NCBI GenBank assembly: GCA_007125175.1
Contig: SLDS01000117.1
Span: 1 to 34,513 of the forward strand
Direction of reading: 5' to 3'
Length of the DNA stretch: 34,513 nt
DNA from: Flavobacteriales bacterium
GTDB lineage: Bacteria; Bacteroidota; Bacteroidia; Flavobacteriales_D; Cryomorphaceae
Position 1 is the first letter of the stretch, and every line of letters starts with the position of its first letter. A program made the translations under genes and the position numbers. Shown piece by piece: positions 23,687 through 34,513 of this stretch. The notes under the pieces were generated by a model. It did not search any database. It had not been told where the DNA came from and worked only from the letters and a program-made list of their open reading frames with translations.

Positions 23687-24994
23687 TTACGAAATGCGTT
23701 TGATTTTTGCACCTATGGCATTGAGTCGGGTATCAATTCGTTGATAACCACGGTCTATTTGCTCAATGTTGTGAATGGTGCTCTTGCCCTCAGCACTCAT
23801 GGCGGCTATGAGCAGAGATACCCCTGCCCGAATGTCGGGCGAGGTCATGGATATACCTCTGAGCGCCACTTGCCTGTCAAGGCCTATGACCGTAGCCCTA
23901 TGCGGATCGCAGAGGATGATTTGAGCACCCATATCGATGAGCTTATCTACAAAAAAGAGGCGGCTCTCAAACATCTTTTGGTGGATGAGCACTGAGCCTT
24001 TGGCCTGGGTGGCCACCACCAGTACGATGCTCAGGAGGTCGGGCGTAAACCCCGGCCAGGGATGGTCGCTGATGGTCATGATCGAGCCGTCTATGTAACT
24101 CTCGATCTCGTAGTGCTCTTGAGCCGGGATGTAGAGGTCGTCGCCACGAAGCTCCATTGCAATTCCCAAGCGCCTGAAGGTGGCGGGAATGATTCCGAGC
24201 ATAGGATAGTTTACCGATTTGATAGTCAGCTCAGAGCCCGTCATTGCAGCAAGGCCGATAAAGCTTCCGATCTCGATCATATCGGGCAGTACAGTATGGG
24301 TGCATCCACCGAGATAGTCTACCCCTTCGATTTCGATGCGGTTGGAGCCGGCTCCGCTTATTTTGGCCCCCATGCTATTGAGCATCTTGCAGAGTTGCTG
24401 TATGTAAGGCTCGCAGGCGGCATTGTAAATGCTCGTTTTTCCTTTGGCCATGCTCGCGGCCATAATGATATTGGCTGTGCCGGTTACAGAGGGCTCGTCG
24501 AGGTGCATGAATACGCCTTTGAGAGCCGATGCCTCCACCCGGTAAAACTGATCTCCCGGATCGAAATGGAAAATGGCACCGAGCTCCTGAAAACCCACAA
24601 AGTGGGTGTCGAGACGCCTCCTTCCGATTTTATCACCTCCGGGCTTGGGGATATAGCCTTTGCCAAAGCGGGCCAGGAGGGGCCCAACCAGCATCACCGA
24701 GCCTCTCAGGCTGCTGCCCTTTTTCTTGAAGGCCTCGCTGTGTAGGTATTCGATGTCCACGTCCTTGGCCGTAAAGGCGTAGTGCTCCTGTCCCAGTTTT
24801 TCAACTTTTACCCCAAGGTCGCCGAGCAGGTCGATGAGTTTGTTCACATCCACGATGTCGGGCACATTGCGCACCTCGACGCGCTCGGGGGTCAGCAAAA
24901 CGGCACAGAGTATCTGCAATACTTCGTTTTTGGCTCCTTGCGGGGTGAGGCTTCCACTAAGCTTGGTACCTCCTTCAATTTCAAAAGCTCCCAT
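23687..24994 (-). CDS. murA: UDP-N-acetylglucosamine 1-carboxyvinyltransferase (Asp active-site variant)
   Basis: This 435-residue MurA catalyses the first committed step of peptidoglycan synthesis, transferring enolpyruvate from PEP to UDP-GlcNAc. AKNEVLQIL supplies the K22/N23 pair that binds substrate. The loop reading PGGCTIG in E. coli is PGGDKIG here, so the catalytic Cys115 is replaced by Asp (D121). This is the natural substitution that confers fosfomycin insensitivity in Mycobacterium and Chlamydia. The later WPGFTPDLLS loop carries the general-base Asp. The gene follows DUF4290 after 5 bp, the standard Bacteroidota arrangement, and is followed by the TlpA-like gene. Confidence 0.96.
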   Translation of the reverse strand: MGAFEIEGGTKLSGSLTPQGAKNEVLQILCAVLLTPERVEVRNVPDIVDVNKLIDLLGDLGVKVEKLGQEHYAFTAKDVDIEYLHSEAFKKKGSSLRGSVMLVGPLLARFGKGYIPKPGGDKIGRRRLDTHFVGFQELGAIFHFDPGDQFYRVEASALKGVFMHLDEPSVTGTANIIMAASMAKGKTSIYNAACEPYIQQLCKMLNSMGAKISGAGSNRIEIEGVDYLGGCTHTVLPDMIEIGSFIGLAAMTGSELTIKSVNYPMLGIIPATFRRLGIAMELRGDDLYIPAQEHYEIESYIDGSIMTISDHPWPGFTPDLLSIVLVVATQAKGSVLIHQKMFESRLFFVDKLIDMGAQIILCDPHRATVIGLDRQVALRGISMTSPDIRAGVSLLIAAMSAEGKSTIHNIEQIDRGYQRIDTRLNAIGAKIKRIS

Positions 24995-24999
24995 AGTGC

Positions 25000-25653
25000 T
25001 TACTTGCGCTTTCTTCGCGATTTTTTCTTGTAGTGACCCTTGCGCCCCCGACTCTGCTGTTGGGATTGGGGCTTCGTATTGATGCCCATTTGCTGAGCGA
25101 TGCGGCTGGCCGATGCCAGCTCTTCTTCGGGATTTTCGAGCGTAAGCTTTCCTTTGGACAGCAATTTGAGGTCTTTGGCAATCACATCATCCTTCACCGA
25201 GTTTTGCGCCCACACCATGTAGGTGCGCTTCATCAGGTTGGCGATGCCCACAGTCATTTGCTTGCGCTTTTCTTCATCCTCCTCCATGCAGGCATCTTCT
25301 ATGATGCGCTCAATTGTTTTGCCGTAGTGGCCAAAGCGGATATCACTCTGAGGGTATTCGAGGCGCTTGGGCTTGGTCTGGAAAGTTTCGGGTTCGGGCT
25401 TGGGGTAAGGGGAATCCACATCGAGCTGAAAACCCGACATGATGTGTATATGGTCCCAGAGCTTATGCTTAAAGTCGTCGGTATCGCGCAGCATGGGAAA
25501 TAGATTTCCCATGGTGGTAATGATGGCCCGCACGCAGCGATTGCGCTCTTCGCGGTCTTCGATGGTCATGGCGTGATCCACCATGTTTTGGATGCCGCGT
25601 CCGTACTCCGGTAGTGCGAGGTCGGGCCGCGAACTGTTGTAGGTAAGTTTCAT
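25000..25653 (-). CDS. DUF4290 family protein
   Basis: This 217-residue protein of the DUF4290 family, known to me only from Bacteroidota and typically encoded next to murA, starts MKLTYNSSRPDLALPEYGRGIQNMVDHA. It includes FPMLRDTDDFKHKLWDHIHIMSGFQLDVDSPYP and a central KRLEYPQSDIRFGHYGKTIE. It is soluble and mostly helical, and ends in a very basic tail (GRKGHYKKKSRRKRK) that could bind nucleic acid or membrane phosphates. Function unknown. It is 5 bp upstream of murA and has its own -7 promoter element, so it leads the murA operon. Confidence 0.92.
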   Translation of the reverse strand: MKLTYNSSRPDLALPEYGRGIQNMVDHAMTIEDREERNRCVRAIITTMGNLFPMLRDTDDFKHKLWDHIHIMSGFQLDVDSPYPKPEPETFQTKPKRLEYPQSDIRFGHYGKTIERIIEDACMEEDEEKRKQMTVGIANLMKRTYMVWAQNSVKDDVIAKDLKLLSKGKLTLENPEEELASASRIAQQMGINTKPQSQQQSRGRKGHYKKKSRRKRK

Positions 25654-25734
25654 GTATAGCTTTTGCTTGGCAGCATTTTCGGCTCAGCATTTGTTTTACT
25701 TGCTTCCGGTTGTCGCTGCCCTTTATTCTGCGGC

Positions 25735-25742
25735 CAAAAGTA
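25735..25742 (-). promoter_or_regulatory. -7 element of the DUF4290-murA operon promoter
   Basis: The minus strand reads TACTTTTG, an exact TAnnTTTG match 81 nt upstream of the DUF4290 ATG and downstream of the uvrD stop. No correctly spaced TTG was found; the leader would be about 75 nt. Confidence 0.45.
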
Positions 25743-25763
25743 AGGATTATATCCGAGGAGCTC

Positions 25764-28139
25764 TCAGTTGAGCACCCTAAGCTTGGCATATTTGAGCAGC
25801 AGCTGTTTCTGGCCCACTGAGGGAAAGAACACGGTGGCTTTTTCATTGGGGCTTTCGCCCTCGACATTGAGCACCTTGCCCTTGCCAAATTTTTCATGCT
25901 GTACCTGCACGCCTGCCACGAGGCCCTCCTCCATGGCGCGGGCAGCGGCTGGCTCGGTATTGCCTTCCCTGGGCATCCGCTTCAGGGCTTTGCCCGTAGG
26001 AGCACTCTTTGCCTTGGTGGAATGCATGCCTGCTGTGCTGCCCCTTCGCGGTGCAGTCCATGCTTTGGCAGCTCCTCTCTCAGTTCCACTCCGCGATCGC
26101 CCGTATGCAAAGCTTCCACCTCCCCATGAGCTTTCGCCAAAATCGTCTGAGCGCTCCTCGTAGGCTTGCATGCCTTTGCCGAGAGGCATATCGAGGTACT
26201 CGGTGGGTATTTCTTCTATGAAACGGCTGGGCTCGCATTGGTGCAGCTGCCCATAGCGGTATCGGCTCAGGGCATAGCTCAGGGTGGCCCTCTCTCCGGC
26301 CCGGGTGAGGGCCACGTAAAAGAGTCTTCTCTCTTCTTCCAATTCGCTGCGCTCGGCAAGACTGAGCTGGGAGGGAAATAGATTTTCTTCCAGGCCCACA
26401 ATGTACACGTGCGAAAACTCGAGGCCCTTGGATGCGTGTATGGTCATCAGATTCACCTTGTTGTCGTCATCATCATCCTGATCGGCATCGGTGAGCAATG
26501 CCACGTCTACCAGGAAGTCTGCCAATCCGGGTTTCTCACCATTCACTGCATTCTCCTCCCTTTCGGCAAATTCGCGTATACCGCCCAGCAATTCCTGAAT
26601 GTTTTCGTAGCGGCTCAATCCCTCGGGACTTTTGTCGGCGTAGAGCTCTCGCAGCAAGCCACTCGATTTGGCTATTTGCTCTGCCAGGCTGGCAGCGTCT
26701 ACCTTGTCCAGTTGAGCTCTGAAGCTCAGAATCATGGTAGCAAAATCATCGAGCCGCTTGGCTGTTCCGGCATTTACCTTGAGTGAGTCCGGATACTGCC
26801 GAATGACCTCCCATAGGCTGCATTTGTTTTGATCGGCGGCGACGGCCAGCTTTTCGATCGTGGTCTTTCCAATGCCGCGTGCGGGGTAATTGATAATGCG
26901 CTTGAAGGCCTCCTCATCATTCGGATTTGCCGTAAGGCGACAATAAGCCAAGATGTCTTTGATCTCCTTGCGCTGGTAAAAGGAGAGGCCACCATATATG
27001 CGGTAGGGAATGTTGATCTTGCGCAGGGCCTCCTCCATGGCGCGGCTCTGCGAGTTGGTGCGGTAGAGTATGGCAAAATCCTGGTAGCGCTTGCCTGTAT
27101 TGGCTTGCTCCTGAAATATGTCATTTGCTACAAAGAGGCCTTCATCATTGTCGGACAGGGATCGGGATACCTTAATAAGCGTGCCCTCGCCATTGTCCGT
27201 CCACACTTTCTTCTGGATTTGATCGCGGTTTTGCTTGATCACCTCATTGGCAGCAGCTACGATGTTTTTGGTAGATCGGTAGTTCTGCTCCAGCTTGAAG
27301 AGCTGGTAATCGGGATAATCCTTGCGAAAGTTGAGGATATTCTGGATGTTGGCCCCGCGAAAGCCATAGATGCTCTGTGCATCATCGCCCACTACGCAGA
27401 GGTTTTCATTGCGTGCGGCCAGTTTTTTTACAATGAGGTATTGGCTGAAGTTGGTATCCTGGTACTCGTCCACCATGATGTACTGAAACTTCATTTGGTA
27501 CTTATAGAGTACTTCCGGAAAGTCGCGCAGCAGCACATTGGTCTTGTAGAGCAGGTCGTCAAAGTCCATTGCCGAGGCTTTGAAGAGCCTCAAGTTGTAC
27601 TCCCGGTATATCTCCACCAGCCTGGGACGGCCACTGCTTTCATCATCGGACATGATTTCGGGATGTTCGGCATAGGCCTTTACCGATATCAGGTTGTTTT
27701 TGGCCGAGCTGATGCGGTTGAGCACGGTCGATACCTTGTACAATTTGTCATCCAGGCCCATCTCCTTTACGATGGATTTGATCAGGCTTTTGCTATCGGC
27801 GGTATCGTATATGGTAAAGTTTGATGGATAGTTCAGCTTTTCCGACTCCACCCGGAGTATGCGGGCAAAGATGCTGTGGAAAGTGCCCATCCAAATATTG
27901 CGCGCCTCGCCGGGGCCTACCAATTTGGATATGCGTTCTTTCATTTCGCGGGCAGCCTTGTTGGTAAAAGTAAGCGCCAGAATGTGAAAGGGATCGACAC
28001 CCTTGTCTATGAGGTGGGCAATTCTGTATGTGAGCACCCGGGTTTTGCCCGATCCGGCGCCCGCTATCACCATACTGGGCCCCTCCGTATTTTCCACTGC
28101 GGCGCGTTGGGCCTCGTTCAGTTCTTTCAAGTAATCCAT
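25764..28139 (-). CDS. uvrD: UvrD/PcrA-like superfamily 1 DNA helicase
   Basis: This is a 791-residue 3'-5' SF1A helicase for DNA repair and replication-fork or transcription conflicts. All helicase motifs are readable: Q motif LNEAQRAAV, Walker A AGAGSGKT, Ia TFTNKAAREMKERI, Walker B VDEYQDTN, III GDDAQSIYGFRGA, IV NYRST, V MTIHASKGLEF and VI LFYVALTRA. The C-terminal GVQVQHEKFGKGKVL...FFPSVGQKQLLLKYAKL is the Tudor-like PcrA tail that contacts RNA polymerase. The track start is 28157, but a perfect -7 element lies between that ATG and the one at 28139, so MDYLKELNEAQ at 28139 is the real start. Confidence 0.95.
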   Translation of the reverse strand: MDYLKELNEAQRAAVENTEGPSMVIAGAGSGKTRVLTYRIAHLIDKGVDPFHILALTFTNKAAREMKERISKLVGPGEARNIWMGTFHSIFARILRVESEKLNYPSNFTIYDTADSKSLIKSIVKEMGLDDKLYKVSTVLNRISSAKNNLISVKAYAEHPEIMSDDESSGRPRLVEIYREYNLRLFKASAMDFDDLLYKTNVLLRDFPEVLYKYQMKFQYIMVDEYQDTNFSQYLIVKKLAARNENLCVVGDDAQSIYGFRGANIQNILNFRKDYPDYQLFKLEQNYRSTKNIVAAANEVIKQNRDQIQKKVWTDNGEGTLIKVSRSLSDNDEGLFVANDIFQEQANTGKRYQDFAILYRTNSQSRAMEEALRKINIPYRIYGGLSFYQRKEIKDILAYCRLTANPNDEEAFKRIINYPARGIGKTTIEKLAVAADQNKCSLWEVIRQYPDSLKVNAGTAKRLDDFATMILSFRAQLDKVDAASLAEQIAKSSGLLRELYADKSPEGLSRYENIQELLGGIREFAEREENAVNGEKPGLADFLVDVALLTDADQDDDDDNKVNLMTIHASKGLEFSHVYIVGLEENLFPSQLSLAERSELEEERRLFYVALTRAGERATLSYALSRYRYGQLHQCEPSRFIEEIPTEYLDMPLGKGMQAYEERSDDFGESSWGGGSFAYGRSRSGTERGAAKAWTAPRRGSTAGMHSTKAKSAPTGKALKRMPREGNTEPAAARAMEEGLVAGVQVQHEKFGKGKVLNVEGESPNEKATVFFPSVGQKQLLLKYAKLRVLN

Positions 28140-28145
28140 CAAGGG

Positions 28146-28153
28146 CAAAATTA
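28146..28153 (-). promoter_or_regulatory. -7 element of uvrD promoter (near-leaderless start)
   Basis: The minus strand reads TAATTTTG, an exact TAnnTTTG match only 6 nt upstream of ATG 28139. Transcription would begin at or next to the start codon. No correctly spaced TTG is visible. Confidence 0.5.
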
Positions 28154-28295
28154 CCATAATTCCAGCGCTATGCTACACCGCCTTTCGGCAAATATGAAAA
28201 GCGCTCAGGAGCCGCGCTCAGAGCCGCGATGGGCCGGTAAAGCGCCATGGCCCACGCATCCACTTGGAAGCTTTAAAATTAATTGAAATCGGCTG

Positions 28296-28325
28296 TTGGA
28301 TTATCCATTAATTCTCGTACATTTG
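28296..28325 (+). promoter_or_regulatory. Promoter of the str/S10 ribosomal operon
   Basis: TTG (28296-28298), a 19-nt spacer and TACATTTG (28318-28325, perfect TAnnTTTG) form a full Bacteroidota promoter. The start would be near 28331, giving a leader of about 64 nt before rpsL in which a regulatory fold could exist. A short CCC-CATTTT-GGG stem is the only one seen. Confidence 0.75.
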
Positions 28326-28394
28326 CACCCCCATTTTGGGCAAGTGGCGTCAATAAGCGTCGTGAAAAAACTGAAATAGAGCAAATTAATAATT

Positions 28395-28775
28395 ATGCCT
28401 ACGATTTCTCAATTAGTGCGTAAAGGGCGGGTGACCAAGCCGAAAGTGAGCAAAGCCGCGGCTTTGGCCTCATGTCCACAGCGTAGAGGGGTATGTGTGC
28501 GTGTGTACACCACTACACCTAAGAAACCGAATTCAGCCATGCGCAAAGTAGCGCGTGTGCGCCTCACCAATGGTAAGGAAGTGAATGCCTACATCGGTGG
28601 TGAAGGTCACAACCTGCAAGAGCATAGCATCGTCTTGGTGCGTGGTGGCAGGGTGAAAGACCTTCCTGGTGTGCGCTACCACATCGTACGCGGAGCACTC
28701 GATACAGCCGGAGTAAATGGCCGTACGCAGCGCCGCTCAAAATATGGAACAAAAAGGCCTAAGCCTCAAAAATAA
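28395..28775 (+). CDS. rpsL: 30S ribosomal protein S12
   Basis: This is a 126-residue ribosomal protein S12 of the decoding centre. The two conserved loops are intact: [12 protein letters not shown] (K43/K44) and [11 protein letters not shown] (K87, D88). These are the sites where streptomycin-resistance changes usually occur; here they carry the ordinary residues. The C-terminus is [14 protein letters not shown]. It is the first gene of the str-S10 operon, 70 bp after the -7 element. Standard length. Confidence 0.98.
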   Translation: MPTISQLVRKGRVTKPKVSKAAALASCPQRRGVCVRVYTTTPKKPNSAMRKVARVRLTNGKEVNAYIGGEGHNLQEHSIVLVRGGRVKDLPGVRYHIVRGALDTAGVNGRTQRRSKYGTKRPKPQK

Positions 28776-28793
28776 GCCCGAATTGCCGAAGTC

Positions 28794-29261
28794 ATGAGAA
28801 GAAAGACCGCAAAAAAGCGCATCATTCTGCCCGACCCCAAGTTCAATGAGGTTCTGGTGACCAAGTTTGTAAACAATATGATGCTCCAGGGAAAGAAAAA
28901 CCTGGCGTACAAGATATTCTACGATGCTATCGCCATCGTTGATGAGAAGTCGGAAGAGCCCGGATTAGAGGTGTGGAAACGCGCCCTTTCCAATGTGACT
29001 CCCGCCGTGGAGGTGAAAAGCCGCCGCGTGGGTGGTGCTACCTTCCAAATTCCCCAGCCCGTGCGCGAGAACCGCAAGATGGCCATGGCGATGCAGTGGT
29101 TGATCGGCTTTTCGCGAAAGCGCAATGAAAAAACAATGAGCCAAAGACTGGCCAATGAAATCTTGGCAGCCTCACGCGAAGAAGGAGCGGCCTACAAGAA
29201 AAAAGAGGATACGCACCGCATGGCCGAAGCCAACAGGGCATTCTCACACTTCCGATTCTAA
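28794..29261 (+). CDS. rpsG: 30S ribosomal protein S7
   Basis: This is a 155-residue S7, a primary 16S rRNA 3'-domain binder and the usual autorepressor of str operons. Diagnostic segments are [61 protein letters not shown] and the C-terminal [16 protein letters not shown]. The gene lies 18 bp after rpsL and 41 bp before fusA in the expected order. Confidence 0.98.
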   Translation: MRRKTAKKRIILPDPKFNEVLVTKFVNNMMLQGKKNLAYKIFYDAIAIVDEKSEEPGLEVWKRALSNVTPAVEVKSRRVGGATFQIPQPVRENRKMAMAMQWLIGFSRKRNEKTMSQRLANEILAASREEGAAYKKKEDTHRMAEANRAFSHFRF

Positions 29262-29302
29262 GATATTTTTCACGCCACCCACCGCTATAATTACGAACAG
29301 AA

Positions 29303-31411
<2,109 letters not shown>

Positions 31412-31429
31412 ACCGCAGCATTCATAACG

Positions 31430-31735
31430 ATGAGTCAGAAAATCCGCATCAAGCTAAAGTCCTACGATCACAATCTGGTCGACAAGTCGGCAGAGAAAAT
31501 CGTAAAGACTGTAAAAACCACCGGAGCTGTAGTGAGTGGTCCCATTCCCCTGCCCACCCACAAGCGCATTTATACCGTATTGCGCTCGCCCCACGTGAAC
31601 AAGAAATCGAGGGAACAATTCGAGCTCTGCGCTTACAAGCGACTGCTCGACATTTACAGCTCCTCCTCCAAGACAGTAGACGCCTTGATGCGGCTCGAAC
31701 TGCCAAGCGGAGTAGAAGTTGAAATCAAAGTTTGA
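31430..31735 (+). CDS. rpsJ: 30S ribosomal protein S10
   Basis: This is a 101-residue S10 ([69 protein letters not shown]). It is part of the 30S head, and elsewhere S10 also serves as the NusE antitermination factor. It lies 18 bp after fusA and 26 bp before rplC, so the S10 operon is fused directly to the str operon. Confidence 0.98.
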   Translation: MSQKIRIKLKSYDHNLVDKSAEKIVKTVKTTGAVVSGPIPLPTHKRIYTVLRSPHVNKKSREQFELCAYKRLLDIYSSSSKTVDALMRLELPSGVEVEIKV

Positions 31736-31761
31736 CAAAGCATCTTTTTACACGAAAGAAA

Positions 31762-32382
31762 ATGCCAGGATTAATAGGTAAAAAAATCGGAATGACCAGT
31801 ATGTTCACCGCAGAGGGTAAAAGCTCCGCGTGCACAATCATTCAGGCTGGTCCTTGCGTGGTAACGCAAGTGAAGACCGAAGACAAGGACGGCTACAGTG
31901 CCGTGCAGTTGGGCTTCGGCGAAAGGAAGGAGAAGCATACTCCCGCTCCACTAAAAGGGCATTTCAAAAAAGCTAAGACGGCTCCCAAGCGCAAGCTCGT
32001 TGAGTTTGTGAGTTTCGAAGAGGAGCTGAAACTCGGCGATGAAGTGAAGGTCGATATTTTCGCAGAAGGCGATTTCATCGATGTGAGCGGACGCAGCAAG
32101 GGTAAGGGCTTTCAGGGTGTAGTGAAGCGCCACAACTTTGGTGGTGTGGGACAAGCTACTCATGGACAGCACAACCGTATGCGTGCGCCAGGATCCATTG
32201 GAGCAGCTTCATACCCGGCAAGAGTATTCAAAGGCATGCGCATGGCCGGCCAAACAGGCAATAAGAAGGTAACCTTCGAAAACATCGAAGTACTGAAAGT
32301 GCTACCAGAACAATCAATAGTAGTGGTGAAAGGCTCTGTGCCCGGACCCAATGGCTCATACGTGATTCTAGACAAGTACTAA
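31762..32382 (+). CDS. rplC: 50S ribosomal protein L3
   Basis: This is a 206-residue L3. The ORF track starts at a TTG (31732) overlapping the rpsJ stop, but the family start [15 protein letters not shown] is the ATG at 31762. Diagnostic segments are [29 protein letters not shown], which reaches towards the peptidyl transferase centre and holds the Gln methylated in E. coli, and [18 protein letters not shown]. It is followed by rplD one base after its stop codon. Confidence 0.97.
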   Translation: MPGLIGKKIGMTSMFTAEGKSSACTIIQAGPCVVTQVKTEDKDGYSAVQLGFGERKEKHTPAPLKGHFKKAKTAPKRKLVEFVSFEEELKLGDEVKVDIFAEGDFIDVSGRSKGKGFQGVVKRHNFGGVGQATHGQHNRMRAPGSIGAASYPARVFKGMRMAGQTGNKKVTFENIEVLKVLPEQSIVVVKGSVPGPNGSYVILDKY

Positions 32383-32383
32383 A

Positions 32384-33019
32384 ATGGAACTAGCAGTATA
32401 CAACACGGAAGGCAAGGAGACCAAAAAGGTAAAGCTCGATGAGTCCATCTTCGGCATTGCCCCAAATGACCATGCCATCTACTTGGATGTAAAACATTTT
32501 GGCGCAAGCAACCGCCAAGGTACTCACAAGTCCAAGGAACGCGGAGAGATTGCAGGTAGCACCCGCAAAATCAAGAAGCAAAAAGGTACCGGTACCGCGC
32601 GTGCGGGTAGCATCAAGAATCCACTCTTCAGAGGAGGAGGCCGTGTATTTGGTCCCAAGCCCCGCGACTACAGCTTCAAGCTCAACAAGAAAGTGAAGCT
32701 GCTCGCCCGCAAATCGGCCCTCAGCTACAAGGCTCAGGACAACCTGATCACCCTGGTGGAAGACTTCAAAATGGAAGCCCCCAAAACCAAGGATTACTTG
32801 AAGATCATGAACGCACTAAAAGTTTCTGATCAAAAGCCGCTATTGGTCTTGGGAGAAAGCGATAAAGTAGTATCTTTGTCCTCCCGAAATTGCCAAGGCC
32901 ATAAAGTTGTGTCAGCCAGAGACTTATGTACTTACGACATTCTTAAGCACAAGTCCCTAGTCATAGCCGAAAGTGCCTTGCCATTGATTGAGAGTAATTT
33001 AAATAGATTTCAACGATGA
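32384..33019 (+). CDS. rplD: 50S ribosomal protein L4
   Basis: This is a 211-residue L4. It includes the extended loop entering the exit tunnel ([45 protein letters not shown]), where macrolide-resistance changes map in other species. The C-terminal globular part is normal. The stop overlaps the rplW start by ATGA. In enterobacteria L4 autoregulates the S10 operon; no evidence for this was sought beyond the sequence. Confidence 0.97.
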   Translation: MELAVYNTEGKETKKVKLDESIFGIAPNDHAIYLDVKHFGASNRQGTHKSKERGEIAGSTRKIKKQKGTGTARAGSIKNPLFRGGGRVFGPKPRDYSFKLNKKVKLLARKSALSYKAQDNLITLVEDFKMEAPKTKDYLKIMNALKVSDQKPLLVLGESDKVVSLSSRNCQGHKVVSARDLCTYDILKHKSLVIAESALPLIESNLNRFQR

Positions 33020-33309
33020 GCCAAGTGATAGTTAAGCCGATCATCACGGAAAAGATGACCGCGATTTCTGAGGATCAGAATCGCTTTGGTTTTATCGTGG
33101 ATATAGAAGCCAACAAAATCCAGATCAAGGATGCTGTTGAGAAGCTTTACGGTGTGAATGTGGAAAAGGTATGGACCATGCGCTACGCCGGAAAGAGCAA
33201 GAGCAGATTTACAAAGTCCGGTTTGATCTCAGGCAAGACAGCCGCTTACAAGAAAGCGGTCGTGTCGCTCGCCGATGGTGAGACCATTGACTTTTACAGC
33301 AACATTTAA
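33016..33309 (+). CDS. rplW: 50S ribosomal protein L23
   Basis: This is a 97-residue L23 ([55 protein letters not shown]). It sits at the exit tunnel mouth and docks trigger factor and SRP. Standard short bacterial form. Its start overlaps rplD (ATGA) and rplB follows 11 bp later. Confidence 0.97.
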   Translation: MSQVIVKPIITEKMTAISEDQNRFGFIVDIEANKIQIKDAVEKLYGVNVEKVWTMRYAGKSKSRFTKSGLISGKTAAYKKAVVSLADGETIDFYSNI

Positions 33310-33320
33310 GACCTAGCGAG

Positions 33321-34145
33321 ATGCCAGTAAGGAAGTTTCGTCCAACAACACCAGGACAGCGCAATAAGATCATCAGCACCTTTGCGGAGATCACTACCGA
33401 CAAGCCTGAGAAGTCTCTTTTGAGGCCTATCAAGAAGTCGGGTGGACGCAATAATCAGGGGCGCATGACCATGCGTTATATGGGTGGTGGCCACAAGAGA
33501 CGCTACCGTGTGATCGATTTCAAGCGTGACAAGTTTGGAATGGATGCCGTGGTGGAGAGCGTGGAATATGATCCTAACCGCACAGCGCGTATCGCATTGG
33601 TGAAGTACAGCGACGGAGAGAAGCGTTACATCATAGCACCAGAGGGAATTGCTCCCGGACAAACGGTGCGCAGCGGTGAGAATGCACCGGTAGAAATCGG
33701 CAATGCCCTTTATCTGAAAGATGTGCCTCTCGGTACGGTGGTTCACAATATTGAAATGCGTCCCGGTCAGGGGGGTGTTTTGGCCAGGGGAGCCGGTGCC
33801 TATGCACAGCTCAATGCCCGTGATGGCAAATACGCCATTCTAAAAATGCCTTCGGGTGAAACCCGCATGGTACTCACCTCATGCCTCGCTACCATCGGTA
33901 CCGTGAGCAATGGAGAGCACTTCTTGGAGCGCTCAGGTAAGGCCGGAAGGAGCCGCTGGAAAGGACGCCGTCCACGTGTACGTGGAGTTGTGATGAACCC
34001 TGTGGATCACCCAATGGGTGGTGGCGAAGGCCGCAACTCCGGGGGCCACCCACGCTCGCGTAAGGGAATTCCCGCCAAGGGCTACAAAACCCGAAGCAAG
34101 AAAAAGGCTTCAAGTAAGTACATAATCGAACGCAGAAAGAAATAA
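33321..34145 (+). CDS. rplB: 50S ribosomal protein L2
   Basis: This is a 274-residue L2, essential for subunit joining and peptidyl transfer. Visible are [47 protein letters not shown] and [18 protein letters not shown], with the conserved His230 of the peptidyl transferase region. The basic C-terminus [21 protein letters not shown] is normal. It is in the S10 operon between rplW and rpsS. Confidence 0.98.
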   Translation: MPVRKFRPTTPGQRNKIISTFAEITTDKPEKSLLRPIKKSGGRNNQGRMTMRYMGGGHKRRYRVIDFKRDKFGMDAVVESVEYDPNRTARIALVKYSDGEKRYIIAPEGIAPGQTVRSGENAPVEIGNALYLKDVPLGTVVHNIEMRPGQGGVLARGAGAYAQLNARDGKYAILKMPSGETRMVLTSCLATIGTVSNGEHFLERSGKAGRSRWKGRRPRVRGVVMNPVDHPMGGGEGRNSGGHPRSRKGIPAKGYKTRSKKKASSKYIIERRKK

Positions 34146-34152
34146 GCAAAGC

Positions 34153-34431
34153 ATGAGTCGATCGCTTAAAAAACCACCTTTCGTGCATTACAAACTCCAA
34201 AAAAGAGTGGATGATGCACAGTCGTCCGGCAAGAAGTCGGTGATCAAGACCTGGTCTCGCGCCAGCACCATCACCCCCGACTTCGTTGGGCTTACCATCG
34301 CCGTGCACAATGGCAACAAGTTCATTCCAGTCTATGTCACTGAAAACATGGTCGGACATAAACTGGGCGAGTTTTCACCTACGCGCACCTTCCGAGGTCA
34401 TGCTGGTAACCGCAAAGACAAAAAGAGATAA
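34153..34431 (+). CDS. rpsS: 30S ribosomal protein S19
   Basis: This is a 92-residue S19 ([80 protein letters not shown]), a 30S head protein that contacts S13 and 16S rRNA. It lies 7 bp after rplB and before rplV, in the expected order. Confidence 0.98.
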   Translation: MSRSLKKPPFVHYKLQKRVDDAQSSGKKSVIKTWSRASTITPDFVGLTIAVHNGNKFIPVYVTENMVGHKLGEFSPTRTFRGHAGNRKDKKR

Positions 34432-34470
34432 GAGGCCATCGGCTTACACGCATACAAGTACAGGTAAATT

Positions 34471-34513
34471 ATGGGTAATCGAAAGAAATTAGCAGCACAG
34501 GCACGCAAGGAGG
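34471..34513 (+). CDS. rplV: 50S ribosomal protein L22, N-terminal fragment (runs off window)
   Basis: The ATG at 34471 opens MGNRKKLAAQARKE, which fits the MGxRKxxxA start of Bacteroidota L22, and the position after rpsS is the canonical rplV slot. Only 14 codons are inside the window, so the call rests mainly on gene order. Confidence 0.75.
   Translation, partial: MGNRKKLAAQARKE

Noticed and set aside
24062-24745. 227-codon + strand ORF opposite murA
   Set aside because: Shadow of murA, which is fully supported.
26829-27824. 331-codon + strand ORF opposite uvrD
   Set aside because: It lies entirely antisense to a well-supported helicase with all SF1 motifs; the peptide shows no domain and reflects codon bias of the true gene.

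Overview
The window looks like a chromosomal segment of a member of the Bacteroidota, most likely Flavobacteriales or a close relative. Four things support this. The promoter signals are of the TTG-N17-19-TAnnTTTG type rather than -35/-10, and starts generally lack Shine-Dalgarno sequences. The lineage-restricted family DUF4290 sits directly upstream of murA. DnaJ has only two of the four CxxCxGxG motifs, and the NtrC-like regulator is a short form without a C-terminal HTH; I recall both from Flavobacteriia. The ribosomal cluster runs rpsL-rpsG-fusA-rpsJ-rplC-rplD-rplW-rplB-rpsS-rplV without tuf. I see no tRNA, rRNA, CRISPR array, insertion sequence or prophage.

Layout. 1-2972 (+): the 3' end of obg, a PAP2 phosphatase, crcB and a PafA-like alkaline phosphatase, with ATGA overlaps at two of the junctions. 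3140-3469 (+): a small secreted Cys/Ala/Lys-rich protein. 3533-5649 (-): a Ppx/GppA phosphatase followed by an NtrC-type response regulator lacking a DNA-binding domain, divergent from a family 2 glycosyltransferase (5776-6510, +). 6551-8383 (-): a large polytopic membrane protein of unknown function. 8572-10856 (+): a NatAB-like ABC exporter pair.

10883-15268 is the most unusual accessory block. A TPR-CHAT (caspase-like) protein on + converges on a two-gene - strand operon encoding an ECF-type sigma factor and a single-pass membrane protein with a TPR-like outer domain, a possible anti-sigma factor. The sigma gene begins with GTG inside one arm of a 36-bp-arm, block-structured inverted repeat whose loop carries an A19 tract. 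The adjoining 536-bp gene-free stretch also has a perfect 10-bp stem-loop. 15699-18142 (+) is a TPR sensor histidine kinase overlapping a LuxR-type response regulator. It is followed by a structured 400-bp non-coding stretch with an intrinsic terminator and mutually exclusive pairings.

18574-19083 (+) is a DUF4399 lipoprotein. From 28139 down to 19130 (-) lies housekeeping: UvrD/PcrA helicase, DUF4290, murA (with the Asp variant of the active-site Cys), a TlpA-like thioredoxin, a YihY membrane protein, grpE, dnaJ and nadC. From 28296 to the window end (+) is the joined str/S10 ribosomal operon, driven by a clear promoter divergent from that of the helicase.

The best candidate for an undescribed system is the CHAT / sigma / membrane-TPR block with its palindromic control region. 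The second is the structured RNA region after the two-component pair. All assignments come from reading motifs and family resemblance; no database search was run.
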